Source of the DNA: Diplolepis rosae
Taxonomy: Eukaryota; Arthropoda; Insecta; Hymenoptera; Diplolepididae
DNA length: 64,000 nt
Direction: 5' to 3'
Assembly: GCA_030998225.1 (NCBI GenBank)
Contig: JAPYXD010000742.1
Span: forward strand, 5,022,001 to 5,086,000
In this document: positions 8,360 to 19,409 of the stretch, one piece after another
Layout: each line of letters opens with the position of its first letter
Numbering within the stretch: position 1 is the stretch's first letter
Notes under the pieces: generated by a model
What the model was told of the DNA's origin: nothing
Databases searched by the model: none
Seen by the model: only the letters and a program-made list of their open reading frames with translations
Program-made: the position numbers and the translations under genes

Positions 8360-10306
8360 GATGGCAAGTGTCACGTCCTCGCTATAAACACCACAGAACA
8401 AGACATAGAATTTAATGTCCCACCACAAGAAATCATCCCCTTTGATTTCTGCAGATTCCCTGGTGAAAAATACTCGGAATCGGAGACAGAAGACCTGTCT
8501 GAATATCCTCAGGAACAGCTGGGAGGAGGTAATTCCGATCGCGTGAAGAGAGTGATACAAAGTTTACATGTGTCACACCTGTCGCCTGAAGAAAAGGATT
8601 ATGTATTCGGCTGGGCCGAAGACTATGCTGACATCTTTTACTTAAATGGCGAGAAACTCACCTCCAATCATCTGATCCAGCATCGAATTCCGACCATCGA
8701 TGATAAAATCATCGTTAAGAAACAATACAGGTCACCTCACGAGGCTACTGAGCAAATACATGCCCAGATAGAGAAACAGTATAAAAGTGGCATCTTAGGC
8801 AGCTCTAAGTCTCCCTATAACTCACCACTTTTGATCGTCCCTAAAAAACTCGATGCATCCGGCGAAAGAAAGTGGAGGGTTGTAATCGACTTCCGAGCCC
8901 TCAATGAAAAAGTAATAGGAGATGCCTATCCACTGCCCAACATTTCAGACATCTTCGACCAGCTTGGAAATGCCCAGTACTTCTCGGTGTTCGACCTGGC
9001 AAGCGGTTTCCACCAAATTGAGACACACCCTGAAGACCGAGCAAAAACCGCTTTCTCATCACCTAGAGGACACTTTGAATACCTTCGTGTGCCCATGGGG
9101 GTCAAGAACGCACCGGCTACCTTTCAGCGCCTTATGGATACGGTGTTAAAAGGCATGCATGGAACAGAGGTATTCGTCTATTTGGATGATATTGTGGTAT
9201 ATGCAGAAAATCTCGAAGAACATGATAAAAAGACAAGAAGACTTTTTGATCGTCTTCGGAGTGCTAATCTGAAACTGCAACCAGACAAGTGCGACTTTTT
9301 ACGAACGGAAGTCGCCTACCTAGGGCACATCATCGGGCGTGAAGGGGTAAAACCGAACCCGGCTAAAATTAACGCCATTAGGAAATTTCCTAGACCCACT
9401 ATCGTGCGAGCAATCCGACAGTTCCTGGGGCTCTCTGGGTACTACCGAAGATTCATCCAAGATTACGCGGAATTGGCAAAACCACTCTCCGACCTTCTCA
9501 AAAAGGACGTAAAATGGGAATGGGGAAACAGCCAAAAGAGAAGCTTCAGAAGACTTCGCAGGTATCTCTGTAGGGAGCCTATTCTCTTATACCCAGACTT
9601 TCAGAAGACATTCAAACTAACCACGGATGCCTCCGAGCACGCGGTCGGAGCAATATTAACCCAAGAAAAAGACGGACTAGATATGCCCGTGGCATACTTC
9701 TCGAAAACGATGAACACTTGCGAACAAAGGTACCCTGAGGCCGAGAAAGAGTGCCTCGCCGTATTGTACGCGGTAATGAATTTTCGCCCATACCTATACG
9801 GACGAGAATTTATTTTGGCTTGCGACTACGAACCTATCCACTGGATAACCTATGTTGAGAACCCTGGAGCACGTCTCCTACGATGGAGATTACGGCTCCA
9901 GGATTACCAGTATAAGTTCGAGTACAAGCAAGGGAAATTAAACAGGGGCGTTGAGGCTCTTTCTGGAAATCCAGCCGCAGAAACGGATTTGGCAAGCTCA
10001 ACCGAATCCAGTGAAGATTCTGATGACTCTGGCGGAATGAGTCAATCCCATTCCCCGCCCAGGAGGAGATTCAATCCTGAAACTGCCAACTCAAACGGGC
10101 ACATTCCAACTAGAACTCGCAAACAGGTGTTAGTGATCCGCAACAAGGCTGAGGCAGAAATTCAATGCCCAGCACGAGGTCATCCACCATGCAGAGAGGA
10201 CTTGAACATCTCGAATCAGCACCTGGTACTTCCGGTCGAATTCCACCCTCCACAAAACCAAAGACGGCGAAAAGGGAAACTACTGTCGACCGAAAGCCAT
10301 CGGTAA
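8360..10306 (+). pseudogene. pol: pol: reverse transcriptase and RNase H (first)
   Basis: Same frame as the protease segment, separated only by the TAA at 8357. The ORF reported from 8543 starts at a GTG and is not a real start. RT motifs are intact: FSVFDLASGFHQI (motif A, about 8970-9020) and YLDDIVVYAE (motif C, about 9178-9210). Connection and RNase H follow, with TDASEHAVGA (first Asp, about 9620), AEKECLAV (Glu, about 9745) and CDYEPIHWI (Asp, about 9825), so the Ty3/gypsy-type RNase H keeps its main acidic residues. It ends in a low-complexity Ser/Asp/Arg tail and a stop at 10304-10306; pol resumes in the -1 frame. Confidence 0.85.
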
Positions 10307-11268
10307 TAAGAGGCAAGCCCATAGTCACCAGGTCTGCTATATTCAAACCAACTAAATCCAAAACCATTAGCACCATCCTGCCGGAGGAAGGCCGTCAAAC
10401 GGCGAAACGAAGGGGAAGACCACCTAATTCTTCTTCCACGATGCCGAAGGTAAGCTCCGATGAATCCTACGCGCCCCCAGTAGGTCGGATAGGCCCCAGC
10501 CTGAACGAAAGTTGCATCGCGAAACGGCTCTCGCGGCGTCGAGGAACAACGGGACTCCCGAGAACGACCACGAATTTCCATGAATCTTCCTCCGAGTGCG
10601 AACAATCTTCAAGCGATGACAACAGCGAAGATTCAGACCCTCCTGTGTACAGGAAGTCACACAGCCTTCTCCCAAGCCTGGCATTGCGCACAGATGGCGC
10701 GAAGAGCTGTTCTCCACCGAAGAGTGCGCCCCCATGCGTTCGAGCACCGAATCCTTGGTTCCCTCCCCTCCAGGAACCCTATGTAGACGTCTTCGTCGAC
10801 GGCGCCTGCAGCTACAATGGGAGAGGTGAACCCAGGGCTGGCATCGGCGTCTGGTTCGGCCCAGACAACCCATTGAATGTCTCTCGGCCAGCCAGGGGTC
10901 GGCAGACTAATAACGCCGCTGAAATCGAGGCCGCTGTTGAGGCCGCTAAAAGGGCTCAGGAGGCTGGAATAATGAAATTAAGAATTAACACTGACTCCAA
11001 ATATCTAGTCAGCAGTGCGACGGAATGGATCCCAACGTGGGAAAAGAACGACTGGAAAACTGCTGAGAACAAACCTGTTAAAAACCGAAACGAATTTGAG
11101 AAATTAAAAAATGCACTTGAGCCAATCGAGGTCATTTGAAACCATGTCCCAGGGCATAACGGCATTGAAGGCAACGAGGCAGCCGATAGGCTTGCCTGTG
11201 AAGGAATCGAAGGAAGAGCACTGTTTGGTTCTGAATCTGAAGAAGACACTGATAACTCTAGTGGGCCG
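10153..11268 (+). pseudogene. pol: pol: linker with AT-hook-like motif and second, cellular-type RNase H1 domain
   Basis: Frame 1 is open from 10153 (first ATG 10165) and overlaps the end of the RT/RNase H ORF, so a -1 change is needed within 10153-10306; no in-phase slippery heptamer was found. The first 200 codons are basic and Ser-rich and include KRRGRPPN (about 10405-10428), an AT-hook-like core. From about 10780 a complete RNase H1-type domain follows: FVDGACSYNG (Asp), NNAAEIEA (Glu), RINTDSKYL (Asp), EWIPTWEKNDWKT, and, after a TGA at 11137-11139, HVPGHNGIEGNEAADRLA (last Asp). The TGA sits where this family normally has Trp. The domain resembles cellular RNase H1 more than the retroelement RNase H upstream, suggesting capture. 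Frame continues into the integrase segment. Confidence 0.8.
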
Positions 11269-13209
11269 TTGAAGGCAATTGTCGACATTCCGCCCTTGCC
11301 TATAGACAGTGACGAGAACAGTAGTGATGAAGAATTTGATATGGAAACCCTTAAAAAAGATTTACAAAAATCATTCTCTCAATTCGAGAAATCTGTGGGG
11401 AGAAAGGGACTAGACATATCCAACATAAACCCTGACTCACTCTACTGGGATCATGAGGGCATGGACACGAAGAACGTTCCGGTATGTACCCATGTGTCAG
11501 AAGGTGAGGAAGACGAAGAACTATTGGAAAACCTGAAGGCCCTTGACCCCTGTGGGGAGTTCGACGATGACGCTTTTCCCAAAAGGGTTCAGAACTTCTT
11601 AGAACAATATGAAGAAAGGATGTCCGGATCATCTGCCAAACCAGACCAGGCGGAGGAGGCCCTCTCCAACCCACTTCAAAGTCTGGAAGAAGGAAGTGAA
11701 ACTAACGGAAAAGAATCTTGGTCACCTAGGCTTCATCCAAGACATCCCGGTGTGGAAAGGAAAAGCATGGTGAGATTGAAGGAACTCCCTGAGGATATCG
11801 AATCCCCAATAATTGGAAGGCAACCTTCAAGGAGATCATTACTCCCAACTCCAGCTCCGTCTGCAGCCCCAGACGCGAGGTCGACACCATTCTCAATCGC
11901 GAAAGAAGAGGAAGGAACGGATACGAACAAGAGCCCAACAAGAAGAGGCCTGGACCTTAGACCACGGCGACTACAGCGTTCGGAGACGTCCGAAACGACC
12001 ACCGTTGGCTCCACTCCATTTTCTAGCTCTTTAATCGATGTTGATATTCCTTATATCGATCCACCGTCACCCCCTTCCTTGGAGGAAAAGCCAGAAGTGC
12101 AAAAACCTATTCTGAATTGCACGGAGGTGCACAACATTAAGCACGAGTGGACAGAACCACTGACTTACCGACCAGACAACTACGCGCATTTTCTTTCTGA
12201 AGATTGCGAGCCCACAAACGCTATTGCAAAGCTGCTCGTGGCCACCGAACGTCTTGACCTCCAAGACGCCTGGGAAAGCCGACCCAAAAAGGGGCAAGTC
12301 CTGGTCACTTCGCACGGACAACACAAGACCGACTCGATCGTAGTGAAGAAACGACACTTTGATGAAATTAACTGGAAGGATGTGACTCAGGGGCTGAAAA
12401 ATCTCCAGCTGGCCCTTAAACGGGACAAGCAAACAACACTGCGAATGGCAAATTCAGGAGACCTCCTGGGCTCCTTGCCTCAGAATAAAATGACAGACAT
12501 TCTGTCTGAAATATTCCGGGGTGGTGACATAACTGTCACACTTTGCCACGGGAAGATTCAGGTTCCACCTCCTGAAATGAGGCCCAAGATAATCGAAGAA
12601 TACCACAGCAGCCTCATAGGAGGCCACAAGGGAATAACCAAAACCTACAGGAGAATTAGGGAGCGGTACACCTGGCCCGGGCTGAGAGATCAAATCACGG
12701 AATTTATTCGAGGTTGTAAGAGCTGTTTTGAACAAAAACTCGTGCGAGCTCGAACCCGGGAACCCATGCTCATCACCGACACTCCGGCCGAACCGTTCGA
12801 CAAGGTGTCTCTCGATACAGTCGGTAAATTACCAACTACCCCTAACGGAAATCGCCACATTCTCACGATGCAGGACAACTTCAGCAAGTACTGCATCGCG
12901 GTCCCTATACCAAACCTCAAGACCACCACCATCGCACACGCCGTCGCGACGACCCTCTTTTCGCAATATGGCGCTCCTAGAGCCATACTTATGGACAGAG
13001 GAGGAAGTTTTGTAAGCAAACTCATGAGGAAATTGGAATGGCTGTTCAATATCAAACAGCTGACGACTTCAGGCTATCGACCTCAGACCAATGGTTCGTT
13101 GGAACGAAGTCATATTGTACTAACGGATTATATCAAACATTACGCGAGCGACTTCGATGACTGGGATCGTCTGCTTCCATTCGCAATGTTCGCCTATAAT
13201 ACCCTATGA
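11269..13209 (+). pseudogene. pol: pol: long acidic linker and integrase (zinc finger and catalytic core)
   Basis: The first about 420 codons (to about 12530) are a Ser/Glu/Pro-rich linker of unknown role, very unusual between RNase H and integrase. Then a HHCC zinc finger (His-His near 12600-12630, CKSC near 12718) and a DDE core follow: SLDTVG, LMDRGG and NGSLERS, with 35 residues between the second Asp and the Glu. The apparent TTG start at 11269 is only where the ORF opens on the track; the frame is continuous with the second RNase H. The ORF ends at a premature TGA (13207-13209) just after AYNT, where the core should continue. Confidence 0.85.
12510..12525 (+). repeat. 16-base internal repeat, copy 2
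   Basis: AATATTCCGGGGTGGT within the pol linker/integrase coding region, identical to 6380-6395. Confidence 0.7.
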
Positions 13210-13579
13210 GCTTGTGTTTGGGCGATTAGCTAGGACCCCCAGCTCCTTCCCCCAGGGCGAGGAACTGGAAACCTACGGCTCCTACTTGCGTGACCTGATA
13301 GTCCGACTATCGGAAATACAGAAAATCGCGGCACGGAATTTGGTCAGGGCCAAACAACGCTCAAAGGAATTCTACGATCGCAAATCTCGACCCTTGAAGG
13401 GTAAAGTAGGTGACCAAGTCTACACAATAAATGAAGTTAGGGAAGGGAAATTCGACAGTAGGAGAGAAGGACCGTTCACTATTGTCGGGTTTACCGAAAA
13501 CAATAACGTAATCCTAGAGGACAAGTTCCGGGAGCGCTGCATGAAGCACGCCGACAAGCTTTTGATCTTTCATGGATGA
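13205..13579 (+). pseudogene. pol: pol: integrase C-terminal part in a shifted frame
   Basis: In frame 2 from about 13205 the protein resumes with PYELVFGRLA, the end of the gypsy integrase core. Related integrases have a further stretch of roughly ten residues between AYNT and PYELVFG that is missing here, so a small deletion with frameshift best explains the break. The C-terminal GPY/F-type module is visible as RREGPFTIVGF (about 13462-13494). The ORF ends at TGA 13577-13579. Confidence 0.8.
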
Positions 13580-13798
13580 AGTATTGGAGGTTTGCTGGTG
13601 TGCATCATAACCAGGCGCTGAGGTTGAGGACATGTCGCCAAGGAGAAATAACTAAAATAAAAATATAATAAATATATACATACATATATGTATTACACCA
13701 ATAAAGGGGACTTCCCCTCGAATCAACCCTGGCGACTTGTGCCCAACTTCCCATACTAGAACTATGACTAACGACAATAAAATTTCACAGGTAACATC
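13580..13798 (+). other. pol-env spacer
   Basis: No ORF of interest; contains a short AT-rich ATACATATAT stretch (about 13670-13695). The 3' part carries the candidate env splice acceptor. Confidence 0.5.
13776..13790 (+). promoter_or_regulatory. Candidate env splice acceptor
   Basis: AAAATTTCACAG ends at 13790, eight bases before the env ATG at 13799. Errantivirus Env is made from a spliced RNA, so an acceptor is expected here. A candidate donor is GTAAGC at 2980-2985 in the LTR. Confidence 0.4.
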
Positions 13799-14098
13799 AT
13801 GGAAACCACCATTCTATTATTATTTCTGGCAGCAAGTGCCATGCTCAAAAGCACCATCAACCAAGGGAGCGAGACCTACCGGATCCTGCCCTTTGAGGCC
13901 AGTACCGGCCTCTACTACGAATACCAGGGCGTAATGAGGCGCAGAGTTTCCACCTGGAGGATCACCAGCTTCCTGGACACTCAGAAGCTATGCCTTGGAT
14001 TGGAGGCGTATAAATCACGGCTAACTGCACTCACCGCAATGTGCCAACCAATGCTGGGAGCTGAATGTCAACACCAGCACACTTGCCCCAGGGGCTAA
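13799..14098 (+). pseudogene. env: env, N-terminal part with signal peptide
   Basis: ATG at 13799 is followed by a hydrophobic leader (METTILLLFLAASAML), typical of a secretory signal. About 84 more codons include several cysteines, as in the small subunit of insect fusion-type Env. The frame ends at TAA 14096-14098 and the remainder is in the -1 frame from about 14065, so env is broken close to the expected cleavage site. Confidence 0.7.
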
Positions 14099-15762
14099 GG
14101 CGACGAAGAATAACCCCAATGCTAGGATTTCTGGGAGGCATCGTCGGCCCCGTCGCTGGCCTTCTCACATACGACGATGGTCAGCAAATCGAGGATGAAA
14201 TTAATAACCTCAACCAGGTGGCTGCTAATCTATCACACCTGGTAGGGAAACAGACTCACGTAGTACGAGCACAATTCGAGGAAATACAAGGACGATTCAA
14301 CATCTACGAAGAACGTCAGAAAGAATTAAAACACCAGCTCACCGAGATCCAGAAAGGCATGTATGAGATGTCTTCTTCTGTATTCAAACTGGAATACTCT
14401 CGGGCACTTTCAAACACGCTTCACGTTCTAGAGGCAGGACTCGATGAGCACCTTCGAGCGGCCGATCGATTGCTAGAAATTATCCATTACGCCCGTCGAG
14501 GACAGTTGCATCCCTCATTGCTGACTACAGAAAAATTGCAACCAATATATCGGGACGTTCAAGATCACGCTCCCGCATTTGCCTTTCCGGTACCAGGGCC
14601 CAAAATAAACGTTGAGGACCTCGCCCAGGCAGCAACTACGACAATTTCCTGCAGGAATAAAACGCTCAGGGTATGCTTGGACGTTCCTCTGCTAGAAAAG
14701 ACCGACTACAATCTGTACGGACTACATTCCGTACTGGTGATCCAATCTATTCTGAAGAATGGTTCGGGAAGAGCATATGTCCGCTCCGAATTTTCTCACT
14801 TAGCTATGGCGGACTCGCAACGGACTTATCTCCTGATGAAGGAAAAGGAAATGGAACCGTGCAAGGAACTAAGAGGATTCTACATGTGTCCTGAGAACCT
14901 ACCAGTACGCGAAACATCTACTTATGCATCCTGTGAGATCTCCCTATTGAACAATCCTACGGCCGAGTCGTTCCGACTATGCGAAGTCCAGGTGACCTAC
15001 AGGAAACGTCCCTTCTTCAAGCTTCTGGAGACTCTAGGCGGCTGGATCTACTCTTTCCTGACGAAAACTGCAGCTGAAATAACTTGTCCAGCCAGAAGGA
15101 CTTCAAAAATACAGCTAAACGGAGTGGGTATCGTGCAGATTGCCCCAGGATGCTACTTGAGGACTAGCGGATTGAGCCTCCCATCACCAGGCTCAAGAAC
15201 ACAGGTTTCTGTGGTTACCTACGAGCCGTACCTCCACCTGAACCTATCCGAGCTATCACCGGTCCTGCTTCAGAACAAGCAACTTTTGACTCTAACCCCA
15301 ACTTCAAAGAAACAGCCTGAAGACAACCCGACTGAAGAAAGCAGGTTTGAAAATACTGACGAGACGTTGAACAAACTTGAAGACCAGCTCAACGAAATCA
15401 GTTCTCAAGAACACAGAAGAACCAAGCAGACCATCCTGACCCACGGCTCCTACGTCGGGATAGGACTCCTCTCCATAGGTTTAATAACCTACTTTGGTCG
15501 CGCCAAACTGATAACGGCAGCGACTAATTGGAGGCCATGCCCAAAACGAAAGGGTAAAGCCGAGGATCAACCAGCTATTCGTTTGGCTGAGGAACCAGCG
15601 GGCAATCAAGCAGCTGATTCCCATTCAGATGAATTCAGAATAGAACAACGATGCACCACCACCACGAATACACCTGCTCCAAAGAACAGGACCGCACCAA
15701 TCAGTACTTCCACATCGAAGGCAGCTACCCGATTACCAGCACAAAGCTTGCAACCAATGTAA
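14065..15762 (+). pseudogene. env: env, fusion subunit (transmembrane part)
   Basis: Frame 1. LRRRRI near 14095-14112 is a furin-like cleavage site, directly followed by a Gly-rich hydrophobic fusion peptide (MLGFLGGIVGPVAGLL) and a heptad-like helical region (about 14180-14480). A second hydrophobic segment near 15449-15500 is the likely membrane anchor, followed by about 80 residues of Pro/Ala/Thr-rich tail. This order matches baculovirus F-like Env of errantiviruses. The ATG at 14065 lies just before the cleavage site and lacks a signal peptide, so it is not a natural start. Confidence 0.8.
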
Positions 15763-16040
15763 AAGGAAGACGGAGGAAAAGTTAGGCTAATTTAAACCCG
15801 AATGTTGGGACGACGACATGTCGATCATAACCATTAATTGTTTTCTTTTTTTTTTCTTTTTAATGTGATACACAAATTGAACTTAATGCTAAGCTAAGAG
15901 GGAAAATTCCATTAATTATGGATTATTATCAACGATTTAGTAATTTTAATTGATGTTAATGGAATGTCAAAATGTTGTGTGAGGCCTTCCTTGAACCACC
16001 CCTGCTCTCGGGGACGAAAGCGCAATATTCCGGTGTGGTT
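15763..16040 (+). other. 3' untranslated segment before the 3' LTR
   Basis: No gene. A purine-rich run AAAAGGAAGACGGAGGAAAA (15761-15780) lies 260 bases before the LTR. The bases directly adjoining the LTR are not purine-rich, unlike a normal polypurine tract; instead the third copy of the 16-base repeat is there. Confidence 0.5.
16024..16039 (+). repeat. 16-base internal repeat, copy 3 (one change), adjoining the 3' LTR
   Basis: AATATTCCGGTGTGGT ends one base before the LTR start at 16041, where a polypurine tract is expected. Confidence 0.7.
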
Positions 16041-16356
16041 TGTTACGAGCAAACCGTGAATAAAATATTAAAAATTATAATAAGTTGTAATTTCATAAAA
16101 ATATTTTATTATTACCCAAGCGAAGTATTTACGCAAGACTCAAATAAACAATTAATAGTTCATTCACAGTTCTCGTAACCTGAGCGCTTTTGCACGCTCA
16201 GCAGAGGCAGGTAAAGGGGTCGGTTCAAGGACCTAAACATATTAAGAAAACTCAAAATTAAAATAACAATCTCCATGCAATGGGAAAGATTGTTTATAAT
16301 AATAAATAAGGTTATAGGTATATATGTGTATATGTATGATCTATAATATAATATAT

Positions 16357-16394
<38 letters not shown>

Positions 16395-18536
16395 GCTATG
16401 TCATATTTATATATATGATATATATTATATATGTTGTGTATGTGGTTTATGTATGTATATATATGTATGTATTGTATACTTTTTTTATATTATTATAGAT
16501 AATATAACATGGGTTATTCATAATAACGCTAACTTGAGCGTTTAGATTTGTGTCCATGTTTGAATGTGTGTGCATATATTCACGTGCCAATTATGACAAA
16601 AGATATTGGCACCTAAATGTATGCATGTAAATATATAATAAAATTAAATTAAGCAGGCATGAAGTCAGAATGGAAGAATGAATTAAAATAATGTAAATGG
16701 AATGAATGAAGATTAAGAAAAACGTGGAAGTTTAAAAATTGTAAAGAACGATAGAGAAGAGAATGCGAGAAAACAGCGAACGCACGTAGGTAGGATAAAT
16801 AACGGAGAAAGAAGGAAAAGGAAAACGAAAAGGAAAATGCTCACACACACGTAAGCTGGACCCTAGTGGCTGTAAGCGCAGGTATAACCCTTGCGGTGAC
16901 GTCATGACACCTTACGCCTGCCGTAAACAGCTTACGCTCGCCTGTACGCACCGACTTTGACGGATCCTACGCATGTTAGAGACCACGCGCTAAAATCTTT
17001 GACCGCTGGTATCGATGTTATGCATACAATAGTATTACTGACACCACCTCAATCCATTAAATCACTGTTCCTATTATTTATTATACCTAAAGCTTGAGTA
17101 GCTGAAAAATTGTCGGCCAGTGAGTAATACATTACCAACAGAATCTGAACCAACATTTTTCTGAAAATATGAAAAATCGAAAAGGTGTCAGATTCCAAAA
17201 AATTCTAAAGGTCAATCTAAAATCCTGATATTGACCTACGACTTGTTAAAATTCTGGAATAATCCAGAAATTATCATTAACTAATAAAATGCCAAGTCAA
17301 CAAAAATTCTCACTTGGCAATAGACATGAAGAATTTCAAAACTACCAAGTATTTAGGTCTTCAATATTTCCAAATTCTTTCTCAGCAAAAATTCCTCTTC
17401 ACAGAAATCACGCCACATAGAAATATTTCCAAGTCATCACTATTCCCCACCTGTATGACATCGATACAATTCCATAAAAATCAATCAATTTGAAATCAAA
17501 AACGCAGTCTGACGAGCTTCTTACTCCGGGTAAGAACTCTAAAGAGCAAGACACGGTTCTTTGCATTCGCCCGTCCGCGGTTCGGAACAAGTAAGTCCTA
17601 TCACCTGGATAGATGACCTAGATTCGTGAAAAGACCTAGCCAGGGCTACAAATTGAGGATTTTACTTGGGCGGACGTAAATACTTCTAAAATCTTTCCTC
17701 CGACGAAAGCCGTTCACGGGGTTGTCGCGCTAAAAAATTATATAAGTAAAATTTTTTTATCACTACGCTTCTGAAATAATATTTTGAGTGCGTCAGTGGT
17801 CAGTTAGCCGCGAGAGTTAATTGTGCGTGTACAGCCTGGCGTTGAAAAACAAAGTTCCGAAAAATAATCCTGTCGTCGAATCTCAAAACGACGAGAAGAT
17901 ATTTTTCGAGAAGCCACATTAAGGTTATAAACGATTAAAAGTGGAGAAAGAATACAATTTAAAAGTACTGTTTTCTTTCTGGTTCGAAACCATCCATCTT
18001 TTAATTTTTATAAAATTAACAAGGCAAAAGTGTCGAGAATTCGTGTGTGTGCGTTAATTGCAAACACGTGTAATCGGTGAAAAATGAACAAGAGTGACTA
18101 GTTTTAGTCACGCATCACAGAATTTTTAAAAGCCCAGTTGAGTCAGAAAATCAAGGGTGACATCGAAGACAGCCTTCTTCTCCAACCCTTGTCCTACCAA
18201 CTGGTAGAGTTAACTACAAATATCGGTAAGCTGTATCGTTCTCAATTTATAATATTTTATTTGAATATAGAAGCAAAATCTCCTGATTGAGCCTTTCCGA
18301 AATTTAGTAGATATTTTCTTTTCATCGAAATTCTAGCATTTTATATTCCTTTCTAGTAGCCGGTAGAGAAAGTAAGGATTCCGAAAACGATCCTACTTAA
18401 AAATAAAAAAAAGGGACACAAAAGTGTCCTACAGTTTGTGAAGCCTCCGCGTACACTTTTTCATCTTTTAAATAAATATTAATTTATTATTTATAATATT
18501 TAATTATTTATTTATCCCTACCACCCGTACGTAACA
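16041..18536 (+). repeat. 3' LTR (2,496 bp)
   Basis: Starts TGTTACGAGC, ends GTAACA. About eight substitutions and two indels relative to the 5' LTR. The TA tract near 16363-16388 is simplified compared with the 5' copy. Carries the same CRE palindrome (16897-16904). Confidence 0.95.
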
Positions 18537-18541
18537 GTAAT
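18537..18541. repeat. Target-site duplication GTAAT, right
   Basis: Matches 775-779. Confidence 0.9.
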
Positions 18542-19000
18542 TTCGTATGCAAATGTAAATATAATTTATTCATCAATAAAAAAAAGAAACCTTTTGTTTA
18601 CACTTATATATTGAAATTGTCACGTAAAAGATGTTATGTATTTCAAAAAATGGTATTTAAAGTATTTTACTCAATAGTAAAGGTTTGTCGCATCAAGTTG
18701 ATACAAAAAAATTGTTTAGTAATTGTAATTTCGTATGTGAATTAGAATATAAATTATTAACCTGCTTAAATATTGAATCCTTTAATTAACACTTATTTAT
18801 TGAAACTGTCATGTAAAAGATTTTACTCATTATAAAATTTTGATTTTATGGTTAAGTTTTCAAATTATATCTTCTGCCATTTCGAATTTGGCATCTCTTT
18901 CGCGCCTCCTTTGCTCGGAATCCAGCAGAGTCGAAAGAAACATAAAAACCTAGCGAGCTGTCGATTTGTAAGCAGTACTCTTACACACTCTTGAGTTTCA
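18542..19000. repeat. AT-rich degenerate repeat, right flank
   Basis: Continues the left-flank array: units with AAACCTTTTGTTTACAC (18589-18605) and AATCCTTTAATTAACAC (18776-18792), each followed by GAAATTGTCACGTAAAAG or GAAACTGTCATGTAAAAG. No gene seen; the GC-richer patch at 18895-18960 has no recognisable content. Confidence 0.5.
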
Positions 19001-19008
19001 TATAGCAA
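19001..19008. repeat. hAT target-site duplication TATAGCAA, left
   Basis: Repeated at 20887-20894; an 8-bp duplication is the hAT hallmark. Confidence 0.9.
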
Positions 19009-19178
19009 CAGGGTTGCAAAATTACGCGTAACTTGAGGCTTTCCATGTAAATTACGTATAATACGTAAATTGCGTAATTTACGTCGAAAACTGTAGTTAA
19101 TTACATATTCAAGGTAGCGAACCTTAAAAGAGTATGTATAATCTCTCTTGTTGCGTTTGTTTATGCAATTAATTATAA

Positions 19179-19409
19179 TTGAAATTTAAATCTGCATTCC
19201 TCTTAATTCGGCAAGTGTCGAAATTAAAATTAAAATATAAAAGGAGCAAATCTGAAGGAGGAAAAGGAATGAAATGCGCAAATAAAATCCCATGGTCGGA
19301 ATTGAATTTCAAGTGTTTAAAAGAAACTGATAAAATTGTGGCAAAATGTTTACAGTGTGACCAAATTCTAAAAAACAGTGCTTACGATCGGCTCGAAGGT
19401 CACAGATAA
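19179..19409 (+). pseudogene. hAT transposase N-terminus, BED zinc-finger remnant (76 aa)
   Basis: Contains IPWSELNFKC, then CLQC with 17 residues to a final H-R before the stop. This is the start of a BED-type DNA-binding zinc finger (aromatic, C-x2-C, then His), which hAT transposases carry at the N-terminus to bind subterminal repeats. The protein stops before the second zinc ligand pair is complete, and the dimerisation and RNase-H-fold domains are absent. Confidence 0.6.

Larger units (their letters stand above)
780..18536 (+). mobile_element. 17.8-kb errantivirus-like endogenous retrovirus (Ty3/gypsy)
   Basis: Complete proviral structure: long LTRs, primer-binding site, 2.1-kb leader, accessory ORF, gag, pol (protease, RT, RNase H, second RNase H, integrase) and env, all on the plus strand. 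Insect errantiviruses are usually 7-9 kb, so this is about twice the normal size; the excess is LTR length, leader and an expanded pol. ORFs are interrupted by frameshifts near 6864, 10153-10306, 13205 and 14065-14098, in-frame stops at 8357 and 11137, and a small deletion at about 13204. The gag-pol -1 shift is a separate, probably programmed event. The element disrupts an AT-rich satellite-like repeat. Confidence 0.93.

Noticed and set aside
10274..10280. GGGAAAC slippery heptamer in the overlap of the two pol ORFs
   Set aside because: It is out of phase (read GGG AAA C in the upstream frame), so it cannot act as a G GGA AAC site; the frame change there is probably a lesion.
10216..10873. 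Several 70-150 codon minus-strand ORFs opposite pol
   Set aside because: Shadows of the plus-strand coding sequence, with Arg/Ser-rich composition.
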